Shown in pieces: positions 32,268 to 40,882 of a DNA stretch of 53,287 nt (positions within the stretch are counted from its first letter, which is position 1; every line of letters starts with the position of its first letter). This stretch comes from Syntrophaceae bacterium UBA4059. GTDB taxonomy: Bacteria; Desulfobacterota; Syntrophia; Syntrophales; Smithellaceae. The position numbers and the translations under genes were made by a program. Below the pieces are notes generated by a model. That model was not told the DNA's origin and ran no database searches. It worked only from the letters and a program-made list of their open reading frames with translations. Location: NCBI GenBank assembly GCA_002382045.1, contig DFZJ01000125.1, positions 1 through 53,287 on the forward strand. The letters run 5' to 3'.

Positions 32268-32432
32268 CGTTCTTTTCCGTACCTTTCTTTATCTTTATTT
32301 TATTGATATCTTTCATAAAATCATCAGACCGAATCATAATGGAGACGGATCATCCGGCGGAGATATTTACCGTAAATGCAAGGATAGGTCAATATAATTA
32401 TCCAAAGATTTGAGAGGCAGGAATCCTGCTTA

Positions 32433-33662
32433 TTATTCATGACGGAGGGCGTCAATGGGATTCATCAAGGATGCTTTGTAGGCGGGATAGAAACCGAAAA
32501 AAATACCGACGAGCCCCGAAAAACCAAAAGACAGCACAATGGAATAAGTTGAGATGAGTATGGTCCATCCGGCAAAGAAAGACAGCAGTTCCGCCGCGAG
32601 AATTCCCAACAAGACACCGATCAGGCCGCCGATGAGTGACAGAATCAGCGCCTCAATAATGAACTGAGTGCGAATATCCCAGGATTTGGCGCCGACCGCC
32701 ATGCGGATGCCGATTTCACGTGTTCTTTCCGTAACGGATACCAGCATGATATTCATGATGCCGATACCGCCAACCAGGAGTGAGACGCCGGCTATGGCAG
32801 CCAACAGCAGCGCCATGACCCGTGAAGCCTGTTCCGCCATCTGCATCATTTGCGTCAGGTTGCGGACGGTAAAATCATCTTCCTGAGTCGGACTGAGACG
32901 ATGTCTTTGCCGTAAGAGTTCCTTAATCTGTGTTTCAGCTCTGTTCAATTCCTCAGTACTTTTTGCCTTCACCATGATGGATCGCACCGTTCCCGGGAAC
33001 GTTCTGCCGAAGAGGTTTCTTTGTGCGACGGTTACCGGCACATAAATAACGTCGTCCTGATCCTGTCCCATCATGGACTGGCCTTTCGATTCCAGAACGC
33101 CGATGACGGTGAAAGGAACTTTTTTGATTCGGATGGCTTTATGGATCGGGTCATCATTGCCAAAGAGATTATCCACAATGGTTTGACCCAAAATGCAGAC
33201 CTTGGCGGCGCTGCGAATTTCCTGATCATTAAAATTTCTTCCGGCGGCCAGTGTCCAGTCCCGCACCACCACCATGCTTTCATCCGTCCCGTAAACACCG
33301 GTTGCCCAGTTTTGGTTGCCGTAAACAATCTGTGCGCCGCCGTTTAAGACAGGAGTGGTTGTTGACACGGAGGAACACTCGTTTTTAATGGCATCGGCGT
33401 CGGCGCGGGTCAGATTCTGGATGGCGCCGCTACCCAGACGAATGCCGCCCGTGGTTGTAGAACCGGGGAGAACAATAATCAGGTTGCTGCCGACCGTGGC
33501 GATCTGTTCGGATATTTTATTGCTGGCGCCACGGCCTACCGCCAGCATGGTGATAACGGCGGCAACGCCGATGATGATGCCCAACATGGTTAAAGCGGAG
33601 CGCATCTTGTTGACGCGCAAGGCGCGCAGCGATATTTTGACGGTGGAAGGAATATTGATCAT
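32433..33662 (-). CDS. MacB-type ABC transporter permease (FtsX/MacB_PCD)
   Basis: 409 residues. An N-terminal helix (MRSALTMLGIIIGVAAVITM) is followed by a ~230-residue MacB_PCD periplasmic domain and three C-terminal helices (MALLLAAIAGVSLLVGGIGIMN, FIIEALILSLIGGLIGVLLG, and the last one before FYPAYKAS). VTERTREIGIRMAVGAK is the conserved FtsX cytoplasmic loop. It transmits ATPase-driven motion to push substrate through MacA/TolC (mechanotransmission). In E. coli the ATPase is fused; here it is the preceding gene, overlapping by four bases (ATGA). Confidence 0.93.
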   Translation of the reverse strand: MINIPSTVKISLRALRVNKMRSALTMLGIIIGVAAVITMLAVGRGASNKISEQIATVGSNLIIVLPGSTTTGGIRLGSGAIQNLTRADADAIKNECSSVSTTTPVLNGGAQIVYGNQNWATGVYGTDESMVVVRDWTLAAGRNFNDQEIRSAAKVCILGQTIVDNLFGNDDPIHKAIRIKKVPFTVIGVLESKGQSMMGQDQDDVIYVPVTVAQRNLFGRTFPGTVRSIMVKAKSTEELNRAETQIKELLRQRHRLSPTQEDDFTVRNLTQMMQMAEQASRVMALLLAAIAGVSLLVGGIGIMNIMLVSVTERTREIGIRMAVGAKSWDIRTQFIIEALILSLIGGLIGVLLGILAAELLSFFAGWTILISTYSIVLSFGFSGLVGIFFGFYPAYKASLMNPIDALRHE

Positions 33663-34348
33663 GGCCTGTTTTCCTTATCGCTGACAATTTTCCCATCAAG
33701 AAAACGAATGATTCGCTTACTGAAAGCTGAGATGTCCGGTTCGTGCGTTACCAGAACAATGGTGATCTTTTTTTCTTCGTTAAGCCGGACAAACAGCTCC
33801 ATGATCTCGATGCTGGTTTTGGTATCCAGATTACCCGTGGGTTCATCGGCCAGTAAAAGAGGTGCGTTGTTGACCAGAGCGCGGGCAATGGCTACACGCT
33901 GCTGTTGTCCGCCCGAAAGCTGGTTGGGATGGTGATGCTGCCGTTCTTCCAGCCCCAGGAGTTTAAGCGCATCCCTGGCTTTATCTTTGCGGTCTTTCGG
34001 AATGCTTTTGCTGTAGAGCAGGGGCACTTCCACGTTTTCCAGCGCGGTTGTGCGGGAAAGAAGATTAAAGCCCTGAAAAACAAAACCGATTTTATCATTG
34101 CGAATTTCCGCAAGCGCATCGCGGCCCATTTGGCTGACGTCGATGCCGTCGAGCAGATACCGGCCGGCGGTCGGCTCATCCAGGCAACCGATAACGTTCA
34201 TAAATGTGGATTTGCCGGAGCCGGAAGGTCCCATCACCGCGACAAATTCTCCTGAAGAAATCTGAAGAGAGACTTTGTCCAGCGCGTGAACAATGCTGTC
34301 GCCGACTTCGTATTTTTTTTCCAGTTGATCCGTTTCAATTAATGCCAT
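33659..34348 (-). CDS. MacB/LolD-type ABC transporter ATP-binding protein
   Basis: 229 residues with Walker A GPSGSGKST, Q-loop FQGFNLLSRTTALENV, signature LSGGQQQRVAIARAL, Walker B LLLADEPTGNLD and switch THEPD. The LSRTTALENVEVPLLY region is typical of the MacB/LolD subfamily. It forms the cytoplasmic motor of the MacA-MacB-TolC efflux assembly with the overlapping permease gene. The ATG at 34348 is five bases after the macA-like stop. Confidence 0.94.
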   Translation of the reverse strand: MALIETDQLEKKYEVGDSIVHALDKVSLQISSGEFVAVMGPSGSGKSTFMNVIGCLDEPTAGRYLLDGIDVSQMGRDALAEIRNDKIGFVFQGFNLLSRTTALENVEVPLLYSKSIPKDRKDKARDALKLLGLEERQHHHPNQLSGGQQQRVAIARALVNNAPLLLADEPTGNLDTKTSIEIMELFVRLNEEKKITIVLVTHEPDISAFSKRIIRFLDGKIVSDKENRP

Positions 34349-34353
34349 TTTAC

Positions 34354-35520
34354 TTAAAACCTCGGACCGGGAGGCCGGACGGTTTGCGCGTTTGCCGTCT
34401 TGTTATTGTCTTTTACTTCCACAATTATCGCGGCGCCTTCGGCAATATTTCCGGATAGAACTTCCGTAAAACGGTTATCGCTGATGCCGACCGTCAAAGG
34501 GACACGTTGCGGTATTTTATCAACCAGTATCCAGACGCCGGGGCCTTTGGGCGCTTTCGCGGTAAGCTCCTTGTCCGATATCTTTACTCTCAGCGCTGCG
34601 TTGGGAACGCGTAAGATACCTTTTTTGTCGTTAATGATAATTGACACGTTAGCCGTCATGCCGGGTTTAAGTTTCAGATCAGGGTTATCCACCTGAACGA
34701 TCACCGTGTAGGTGACCACGTTTTGGACTGTGGTCGGCGCGTTGCGAATGACCGAAACGTTTCCTTTGAATGTCAGGTCCGGATAGGCATCCACGGTAAA
34801 AGTCACCGGCTGATTTGTTTTGATACTGCCGATATCGGCTTCATCAACACTGGTTTCAATCTGCATTTTTGTCAAATCCTGCGCAATGTTGAAAAGCGTT
34901 GGCGTCTGAAAGCTGGCCGCCACAGTTTGTCCCACATCAATGCTGCGTGAAATGACCGTGCCGTTGACCGGGGAAAGAATTTGTGTGTAGCGGAGATTGG
35001 TGTTTGCTAAATTTAAAGCGGCTTGGGCCTGTTGAACCTGGGCCTCGGATGCTTTAATCTGGGCCAGTGCCGAAAGATAGTTCGTTTCGGAAGTATCCAG
35101 ATCACTCTTGGAAATAAAATTTTTCGCGAACAGAATTTTGTTTCTTTCAAAAGTCGTGATGGTATCCCGCACGGCAACTCTTGATTTTTCCAGATTGGCC
35201 CGTGCGAGGGATAGATTGGCGGAAGCCTGGGCTACCTGCGCATCAAACGAGGCCGGATCAATTTGGGCCAGCAACTGCCCTTTCCTGACGGTTGAGTTGT
35301 AATCAACAAAAAGCTGTTTAATCGTGCCGGATACCTGTGTGCCGACAAGAACGGTGGTGACGGCGTTGACGGTTCCCGTGGCGGAAACGGCGGCGCGGAT
35401 GTCGCCCCGATCCGCCGTCTGAGTTGCATATTGAGGGGCTTTATCGCTTTTTTTTAAGAAGGCAACCACACCGATGAGGATAATAATCAGTAGGACAACT
35501 GCGATAATTATTTTTTTCAT
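34354..35520 (-). CDS. MacA-type periplasmic adaptor (HlyD/RND family)
   Basis: 388 residues. One N-terminal membrane anchor (IIIAVVLLIIILIGVVAF), a split biotinyl/lipoyl-like domain (VSGTIKQLFVDYNSTVRKGQLLAQIDP ... VNGTVISRSIDVGQTVAA) around a long alpha-helical hairpin (residues ~95-165), then beta-barrel and membrane-proximal domains. It bridges the MacB permease and TolC. Its start overlaps the TolC-like gene stop by four bases. The helical hairpin tip has KNFISKSDLDTSETNYLSA, consistent with TolC docking. Confidence 0.93.
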   Translation of the reverse strand: MKKIIIAVVLLIIILIGVVAFLKKSDKAPQYATQTADRGDIRAAVSATGTVNAVTTVLVGTQVSGTIKQLFVDYNSTVRKGQLLAQIDPASFDAQVAQASANLSLARANLEKSRVAVRDTITTFERNKILFAKNFISKSDLDTSETNYLSALAQIKASEAQVQQAQAALNLANTNLRYTQILSPVNGTVISRSIDVGQTVAASFQTPTLFNIAQDLTKMQIETSVDEADIGSIKTNQPVTFTVDAYPDLTFKGNVSVIRNAPTTVQNVVTYTVIVQVDNPDLKLKPGMTANVSIIINDKKGILRVPNAALRVKISDKELTAKAPKGPGVWILVDKIPQRVPLTVGISDNRFTEVLSGNIAEGAAIIVEVKDNNKTANAQTVRPPGPRF

Positions 35521-36794
35521 TTCTTAACTCCGATGGCTTTTTCCAGATTGGCCTCAGCAATACTGAAGTCGGATAAGGCGGTAATATACGTCATTTTAGC
35601 ATTGTTCAGTTTGATCATGGCATCGGTAATCTCGATGGAACTGCCCACGCCGGTTGCGTATCGTCCATGGGCCAGTTCAAGCGTTTCCTCGGCCTGACGT
35701 ACAATGATCCTGCCCGCTTCAATGCGTTCAAAAGCCTCCCTGCGGTTCAGCCAGGCCGATTGCACTTCGAGATAGACTTTCTGCTTGAGCGACTCCTCAT
35801 TGGCCTTGGCAATGTACAGATTGGCCCTTGCTTCATCAACGGCATACTTGGTGGAAAGTCCGCTGAAAAGAGGGAAGGTCAGGGCAACGCCGAGGTTCCA
35901 TGATTTATCCATGGAGGCGTCATCTCCCGCATAGCCGTAAGCCGCGCTGCCGGAAAATACGGGCAGATATCCTTTTTTGTTGAGATCAATACTCTTTTCG
36001 ACAGCGTCTTTTTTCAAACGGGTGGAAAGGATGTCCGGTCTGTTTTCGTATGCCTGCGCAAGGGCGGCCTCAAAAGAAATGTTTCTCTGCTCAAGAGGAA
36101 ATGTCTCCTGAATATTGTATTCAGGAGAGGATATCACACCCATGGCTTTGTTCAGGTTCGCCTGCGCGATGCGCATGGCATTCTGAGCGGAAATCAATTG
36201 AATGCGGGCGTTACTGAGGTTGACTTCGGCGCTGGTGACGTCAATTTTGGAGCTTTTTCCGGTTTCAAAAAATGTTTTGGCGACATCATAATGTTCCTGA
36301 AACTGATGGACCGTCTCCAGGGCAACCGTCTCGCTCATCTTTGCTTTAAGAAAGGAATAGTAAGATTCCTTCACACCATAAATAATGGCGGCGGTGACAT
36401 CCTGATAATCCGCCTTTGCTGATTCTTTATTCAGGCTTGCAATATCCACCTGAGTCCATGTTTTTCCGAAATCAAACAGCGTCTGGTTGAGACCAAGTGC
36501 GTTGGAGTAATAGTTATACGGATCGCTCTTCAGGGATGTGGCCGTCGTACCGCTGCGTGTATAGCCGGACTGCAAGTTGATCTGTGGATAATACCCGGCT
36601 CTGGCCTGTCCGATTTTGCTCTCTTGTTGTTTGATGGTGCCGGTTGCGGCGTTTATCGCGGGATGATTCATTAAAGCGGTGTCAATACACTTCTGCAAGG
36701 TCAGCACATCACCTTTTCGAATGGTGTCGGCAGCCCGGGAACTTTGAACGAAAACCAAAATGAACAGAAGGAGAAAAAATATTTTTTTATTCAT
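35517..36794 (-). CDS. TolC-family outer membrane efflux channel
   Basis: 425 residues. The signal peptide IFFLLLFILVFVQSSRA ends near AADT. Two OEP repeats follow: the first around LQKCIDTALMNHPAINAA ... YYPQINLQSGYTRSG and the second around ALAQAYENRPDIL ... GYLPVFSGSAAYGYAG, with long coiled-coil helices. It trimerises into an outer-membrane barrel and periplasmic tunnel for the MacAB pump. First gene of the four-gene operon tolC-macA-macB(ATPase)-macB(permease). A possible operator is upstream. Confidence 0.93.
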   Translation of the reverse strand: MNKKIFFLLLFILVFVQSSRAADTIRKGDVLTLQKCIDTALMNHPAINAATGTIKQQESKIGQARAGYYPQINLQSGYTRSGTTATSLKSDPYNYYSNALGLNQTLFDFGKTWTQVDIASLNKESAKADYQDVTAAIIYGVKESYYSFLKAKMSETVALETVHQFQEHYDVAKTFFETGKSSKIDVTSAEVNLSNARIQLISAQNAMRIAQANLNKAMGVISSPEYNIQETFPLEQRNISFEAALAQAYENRPDILSTRLKKDAVEKSIDLNKKGYLPVFSGSAAYGYAGDDASMDKSWNLGVALTFPLFSGLSTKYAVDEARANLYIAKANEESLKQKVYLEVQSAWLNRREAFERIEAGRIIVRQAEETLELAHGRYATGVGSSIEITDAMIKLNNAKMTYITALSDFSIAEANLEKAIGVKK

Positions 36795-37128
36795 GGTCTG
36801 AAGTCGGTCCGAAAATGCCTTTCAAATTTATTCTCAAATCAATATCAAGCTTTATGCCAGATAGCAATACAATCGTAATTGATTGTTATTAAAGCAAAAT
36901 ATAAAAATACACCGAAAAATGCCACACTAAACTCAGAATGGACGAGTATTTTCTATCCACAAATAGGATCCAGGTGGATAGTTTATAACCAATAGAAAAG
37001 CCAAGTGGTCGGTGACGGTTGGGTGTGTAATCATCCGGGAAAAAATATCTGCCGCTTATCGGCAACCTTTATGATTTTGAAGCAAAAGCAAAAAAGCGGG
37101 GCGAATTGATTGATGACGCGGCCATTCA
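36795..37128. other. Upstream region of the efflux operon, with inverted repeat and coding-like remnant
   Basis: No intact gene. 36870-36885 is the inverted repeat CAATC-GTAATT-GATTG, about 75-90 bases upstream of the TolC-like start, a plausible repressor operator. On the plus strand, from 37031, an open frame without a start reads LPLIGNLYDFEAKAKKRGEL and on into the end of the next gene; it looks protein-like and may be a remnant. Confidence 0.4.
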
Positions 37129-37851
37129 TCAGGGTTTTACAACCGGTGGAACGGGGGGCAAAACAGGTGACGGGGTCATGTCTCTTACGACAACAATTCT
37201 ATTTTCGGGTGCTTCTTTTCTGGATATCCACAATTCATGATCTTCTTCCCCATAAAAATTCCATTCAGCAATTTCAGAATTGATTTCTGCAACCCAGACA
37301 CAGCATGTTTTTTTAACCAAAGCCGGGTTTTCCTCAAGGTCCGTCAGGTCCTTTTTGGATGGAAGACGCCAATCGGTAAAACCGGCCTCTTTAATGCCTT
37401 TTACTGTGCTGATGACATTCGTGGCGGTGATGTCCGAAGCAGGATAAATCAGCCACTGCATGCCGGTTTTGGTGTCAATGACTGTTCCATCTTTTATTTG
37501 CTGCTGAAAACGAATTTGGATTGGAGCGCTTAAAACAAGATTTTCCCCTGCCTTCAGGGTTTTAACTTTCTTGTGCACCCGGGTACTCCATTTATCGGAA
37601 AGGAAGGTCATCACGTAATCGGAAGAGGGCGAAACACCTGTCAGATGAAAACTGCCGTCTGCACCTGTTTTAGTTTCGAAATGCTCATATCCCTGAGTAA
37701 GTTTAACCGGCTTGAAAATAATAAAAACGCCGGACAAAGGTTTTCCTTTGCCATCGATAATTTTGCCTTCAATTCCGGCTGTCTTATCGCCGCATCCGAA
37801 TAATAACAGGCCGATCAAAATGGTCAATGAAAAGCGATGCGCAATTTTCAC
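37129..37851 (-). CDS. Lipoprotein with carboxypeptidase-regulatory-like and DUF1566 domains
   Basis: 240 residues. A lipoprotein signal ends in LLLFGC near residue 20. Residues ~27-95 (IEGKIIDGKGKPLSGVFIIF ... TGADGSFHLTGV) form a transthyretin-like beta-sandwich. Residues ~125-225 match DUF1566/Lcl: DGTVIDTKTGMQWLIYP, then FTDWRLPSKKDLTDLEE and ELWISRKE. Function unknown; such proteins are surface or periplasmic, sometimes adhesion-related. I prefer GTG at 37851 (GGGGTGG upstream), which gives a clean signal; a GTG at 37860 adds three residues. The end is proline-rich (PVLPPVPPVVKP). Confidence 0.82.
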   Translation of the reverse strand: MKIAHRFSLTILIGLLLFGCGDKTAGIEGKIIDGKGKPLSGVFIIFKPVKLTQGYEHFETKTGADGSFHLTGVSPSSDYVMTFLSDKWSTRVHKKVKTLKAGENLVLSAPIQIRFQQQIKDGTVIDTKTGMQWLIYPASDITATNVISTVKGIKEAGFTDWRLPSKKDLTDLEENPALVKKTCCVWVAEINSEIAEWNFYGEEDHELWISRKEAPENRIVVVRDMTPSPVLPPVPPVVKP

Positions 37852-37903
37852 AAAAACCACCCCATATAAAATATTTTCTTTATAGTTGATTCAGCCGTTG
37901 TCA

Positions 37904-39238
37904 TCAAGCCAGAAGGCTTTCCACTTCGCTTCGTATTTTTTGTAAACTTTCAGCGGACGACGCTTCAAACCGCAGCACAATGACCGGCTGTGTGTTCGAG
38001 CAGCGTACAAGCGCCCAGCCGTCCTGAAAAGGAATGCGGATGCCGTCAATATCAATGATGTCCGGCGTATTCCGGTAGTGGTGCTTTATTTTTTCGACAA
38101 CCGCCGCTTTTTTGTCATCATCGCAATCCACTCGTATTTCAGGAGTGGCAAATGTTTTCGGGACATCGGAAAACAATTCGCTGATTTTCTGGTCGGTCTG
38201 TGAAAGGATTTCCAGTAATCTCACGGCGGCGTATATGGCGTCGTCATATCCGAAATAGCGGTCGGCAAAGAACAAGTGACCGCTCATTTCTCCGCCCAGA
38301 AGAGCCTTTTCTTCCTTCATTTTAGCTTTGATCAGTGAATGTCCGGCTTTCCACATAATCGCGCGACCGGAATATTGCTTGATGCCGTCATATAACACCT
38401 GTGAACATTTGACCTCACCGATGATGGTGGCATGGGGATGCTCTTTTAAAATATATCGGGCGAATAAAAGCAGCAGTTTGTCTCCCCAGATGATTTCACC
38501 GGTGTTGCTGATGACTCCAATGCGGTCAGCATCTCCATCAAAAGCGATTCCTAAATCGGCCTTCTTTTGGGCAACCAGCCCGATCAGGTCTTTCAAATTA
38601 TCTTCAACCGTGGGGTCGGGGAAATGGTTAGGAAAACGGCCGTCCGGATCGCAATAAAGAGGAGTTACCTCACACCCCAGTCTTTCCAGAAGCGGCAGAG
38701 CAAACTGTCCTCCGACGCCATTGCCGGCATCGAGCACGACTTTCAGTTTTTTGGATATTTTGACGTGATCAAAGAGGTAGTTTTGATAAACTTCCGTAAT
38801 ATCTTCTGTTCGCGACGTTCCCTTACCGGATGCGTAATGATCGGCCTCCATGATTTTTCTTAATTCCTGAATCTGCCCGCCGTGAATGGAATCGTAACCG
38901 ATGCAGATTTTGAAGCCGTTAAACTCCGGAGGATTATGGCTGCCGGTGATCATCACGCCTCCTCCCGCATGGCAATGACGGATGGAGAAATAAAGCATGG
39001 GGGTTGCGCAAAGACCGATATCAATGGTGTCAATCCCCGCAGCATTCAAGCCTTGAATTAAATATCGATGATAATCATCAGAGCTCAAGCGGCAATCCCG
39101 TCCCACGGTCATGGTTTTAACATTATTATGAAGCGCATAAGTGCCGATAGAGCGTCCCAGGTTCACGATAAATTCTTCATTTAAATCAATATCAACGATA
39201 CCCCGGACATCATATTCGCGAAAAACATGTGGATTCAT
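37904..39238 (-). CDS. Phosphomannomutase/phosphoglucomutase (AlgC/ManB type)
   Basis: 444 residues. It interconverts hexose 1- and 6-phosphates for nucleotide-sugar synthesis. Motifs in order: FREYDVRGIVD at the start; the phosphoserine loop MITGSHNPPEFNG (catalytic Ser); the metal-binding loop AFDGDADRIGV; the sugar-binding loop GGEMSGHLFF; and the phosphate-binding RCSNTQPVIVLRFEA. The ATG at 39238 is seven bases from GAGGAG; other in-frame ATGs at 39244 and 39268 fit the ribosome site less well. It could feed the polysaccharide genes at 0-2.8 kb. Confidence 0.95.
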   Translation of the reverse strand: MNPHVFREYDVRGIVDIDLNEEFIVNLGRSIGTYALHNNVKTMTVGRDCRLSSDDYHRYLIQGLNAAGIDTIDIGLCATPMLYFSIRHCHAGGGVMITGSHNPPEFNGFKICIGYDSIHGGQIQELRKIMEADHYASGKGTSRTEDITEVYQNYLFDHVKISKKLKVVLDAGNGVGGQFALPLLERLGCEVTPLYCDPDGRFPNHFPDPTVEDNLKDLIGLVAQKKADLGIAFDGDADRIGVISNTGEIIWGDKLLLLFARYILKEHPHATIIGEVKCSQVLYDGIKQYSGRAIMWKAGHSLIKAKMKEEKALLGGEMSGHLFFADRYFGYDDAIYAAVRLLEILSQTDQKISELFSDVPKTFATPEIRVDCDDDKKAAVVEKIKHHYRNTPDIIDIDGIRIPFQDGWALVRCSNTQPVIVLRFEASSAESLQKIRSEVESLLA

Positions 39239-39348
39239 AAACATTCTCCTCAGATTAAATAGCTGCATCAGATTAAGAGCGTAATCACTTTAAGTGTTTA
39301 TATAATTTCACATCATAAGTCAACGAAAGATGAACTTCAAGAATGCAT

Positions 39349-40023
39349 TTAGGCCAGTAGTTTCAGGATGTCCGATGCTTGTGCCAGAACAAGATCGGCG
39401 CCGGCCAAAACAAAATCATCTTCATGAAAATGACCGGTCAGAACACCCGCAGTCAGGGCGCCGGCATTTTGACCCGCGCAAATATCCAGCGGATGATCAC
39501 CGATCATCATCGACGTCCCGGAGCTGCTGCCCAGTCTGGACAGGGCCAGGTTAAGTTGTTCCGGGTGCGGTTTGACATGTTTTACATGGTCACGGCAAAC
39601 GACAACCGGACAATAGGATGAAATATCCGGAAATACGGTGTAAACCGCTTTGGCACAGTTTCTGGTGATGATCCCTGCACGAATAGAATGCTCGCGGAGC
39701 CCTTTCAGCATTTCCTTTGTTCCATCGAACAATTCTCCCTGACGGGCAGCCGCTACTTCAATGTCTTCAATAATCCGGCAGGCCTCACGGATAAAGGATT
39801 CTGACTTCTGACGGGAGCTGTTTTGTAATATCGCGCCTGCCTCGCCGATGATTTCCAAAACATGCCGGTGTTGCAGCGTTTGATGGTCAATGCCATAAAG
39901 CGTGACCAGTTCATCAACCGAGCGGCGCATCAGATCAAAATCAATGTTTAACCTGGCCAGGGTGCCGTCAAAATCAAAGATGACCGTGTCGATGGCGATA
40001 TGATTGAAGGATAAATAACTCAT
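39349..40023 (-). CDS. HAD-superfamily phosphatase
   Basis: 224 residues. HAD motif I is IFDFDGTLARLN, motif II is GIITRNCAKAV and motif IV is MIGDHPLDICAGQNAG; a helical cap lies between I and II. In motif I the position after the second Asp is Gly-Thr-Leu-Ala, normal for phosphatases. It resembles phosphoglycolate phosphatase-like proteins with an atypical HPEQL motif III. The ATG at 40023, four bases after the Nudix stop, gives the usual start just before motif I; a longer frame from 40074 would overlap the Nudix gene by 47 bases. Last gene of the hydrolase-Nudix-HAD operon. Confidence 0.87.
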   Translation of the reverse strand: MSYLSFNHIAIDTVIFDFDGTLARLNIDFDLMRRSVDELVTLYGIDHQTLQHRHVLEIIGEAGAILQNSSRQKSESFIREACRIIEDIEVAAARQGELFDGTKEMLKGLREHSIRAGIITRNCAKAVYTVFPDISSYCPVVVCRDHVKHVKPHPEQLNLALSRLGSSSGTSMMIGDHPLDICAGQNAGALTAGVLTGHFHEDDFVLAGADLVLAQASDILKLLA

Positions 40024-40027
40024 GCGA

Positions 40028-40873
40028 TCAGCGATGTCCTGAGGCGTAATGAGGGGAGAGTGATTTTTTGACAATTCGCGAAGGAGACAGGGGAGGCAAA
40101 ATATCGCCGGAAATGATTTTTAAGAAATGGGTAACAATGTAAAAGGTGGCCCCCCAGAGGATATCTTCATTGCCGTTGCCGTCCGGGATGACCATACAGG
40201 GAAATTTCATATGGTAGCGGGGATCGGCGCTCCCGAGGCCGGATTCTATCTCCAATGTGGCATATGACGAACTCTGAAAAAAACAGGTCAGGGGGATTTC
40301 CAGGACTTTTTCAACCTCGTCACTCAGCTGATAATGATAAGGTTCGCGCACCAGACAAACCAGGGGGAAAATAGTACGGGAAAAGTAGGTCAGCGAATAA
40401 GAGGGGAGGGCGCCCAGAAACGCTACATTGAGCGGGCTGAGACCTATTTCTTCCCAGGCCTCCCGAAGCGCGTTCATCAGAAAAAGACTGACCAGAGACG
40501 CCGTTTGTTTGTCTTTATTATTCGGAAGATCACACAGCAACCGGTTATCGATGGCGCGGATCATGCCTGTTTTTAAAAGAATGTGACTGAGCATTTCGTC
40601 CGTCTTGATCTCCAGCATGCCTCCCGGACAGCTGATATCGCCTGCCTGAGCAACCGTCTCCGAACGTTTAATCAATTGGAAACGATATTCTGAATGTTCA
40701 TAATGAAGCAGCACAACAACACCGGCTTCCAGATGCTTGGTCCCGCCGGCATTAGAATGGATAATCGAAAGGTGTTTTTCATCATAATCAACGGGCTCCT
40801 TTTCCAATCGGGAAAGGACGTAAAGCGGAAATTCATCTTTTTGGCCCAGCAGTTTTATGTCCATTAAATCCAT
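40028..40873 (-). CDS. Nudix hydrolase, CoA-pyrophosphatase-like, with insertion in the Nudix box
   Basis: 281 residues. The strand YRFQLIKRSETV leads to ISCPGGMLE, and the catalytic helix is ALREAWEEIGL followed by FLGALPSYSLTYFSRTIFPLVCLV, which resembles CoA diphosphatases (NudL type). In NudL about 14 residues separate the GG and LRE elements; here about 50 do, so an insertion of ~36 residues splits the Nudix box. All catalytic glutamates of REAWEE are kept, so activity is likely. The start at 40873 is 9 bases after the YheT-type gene's stop; an ATG at 40864 is an alternative. Confidence 0.85.
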   Translation of the reverse strand: MDLMDIKLLGQKDEFPLYVLSRLEKEPVDYDEKHLSIIHSNAGGTKHLEAGVVVLLHYEHSEYRFQLIKRSETVAQAGDISCPGGMLEIKTDEMLSHILLKTGMIRAIDNRLLCDLPNNKDKQTASLVSLFLMNALREAWEEIGLSPLNVAFLGALPSYSLTYFSRTIFPLVCLVREPYHYQLSDEVEKVLEIPLTCFFQSSSYATLEIESGLGSADPRYHMKFPCMVIPDGNGNEDILWGATFYIVTHFLKIISGDILPPLSPSRIVKKSLSPHYASGHR

Positions 40874-40882
40874 CGAAAAAAT

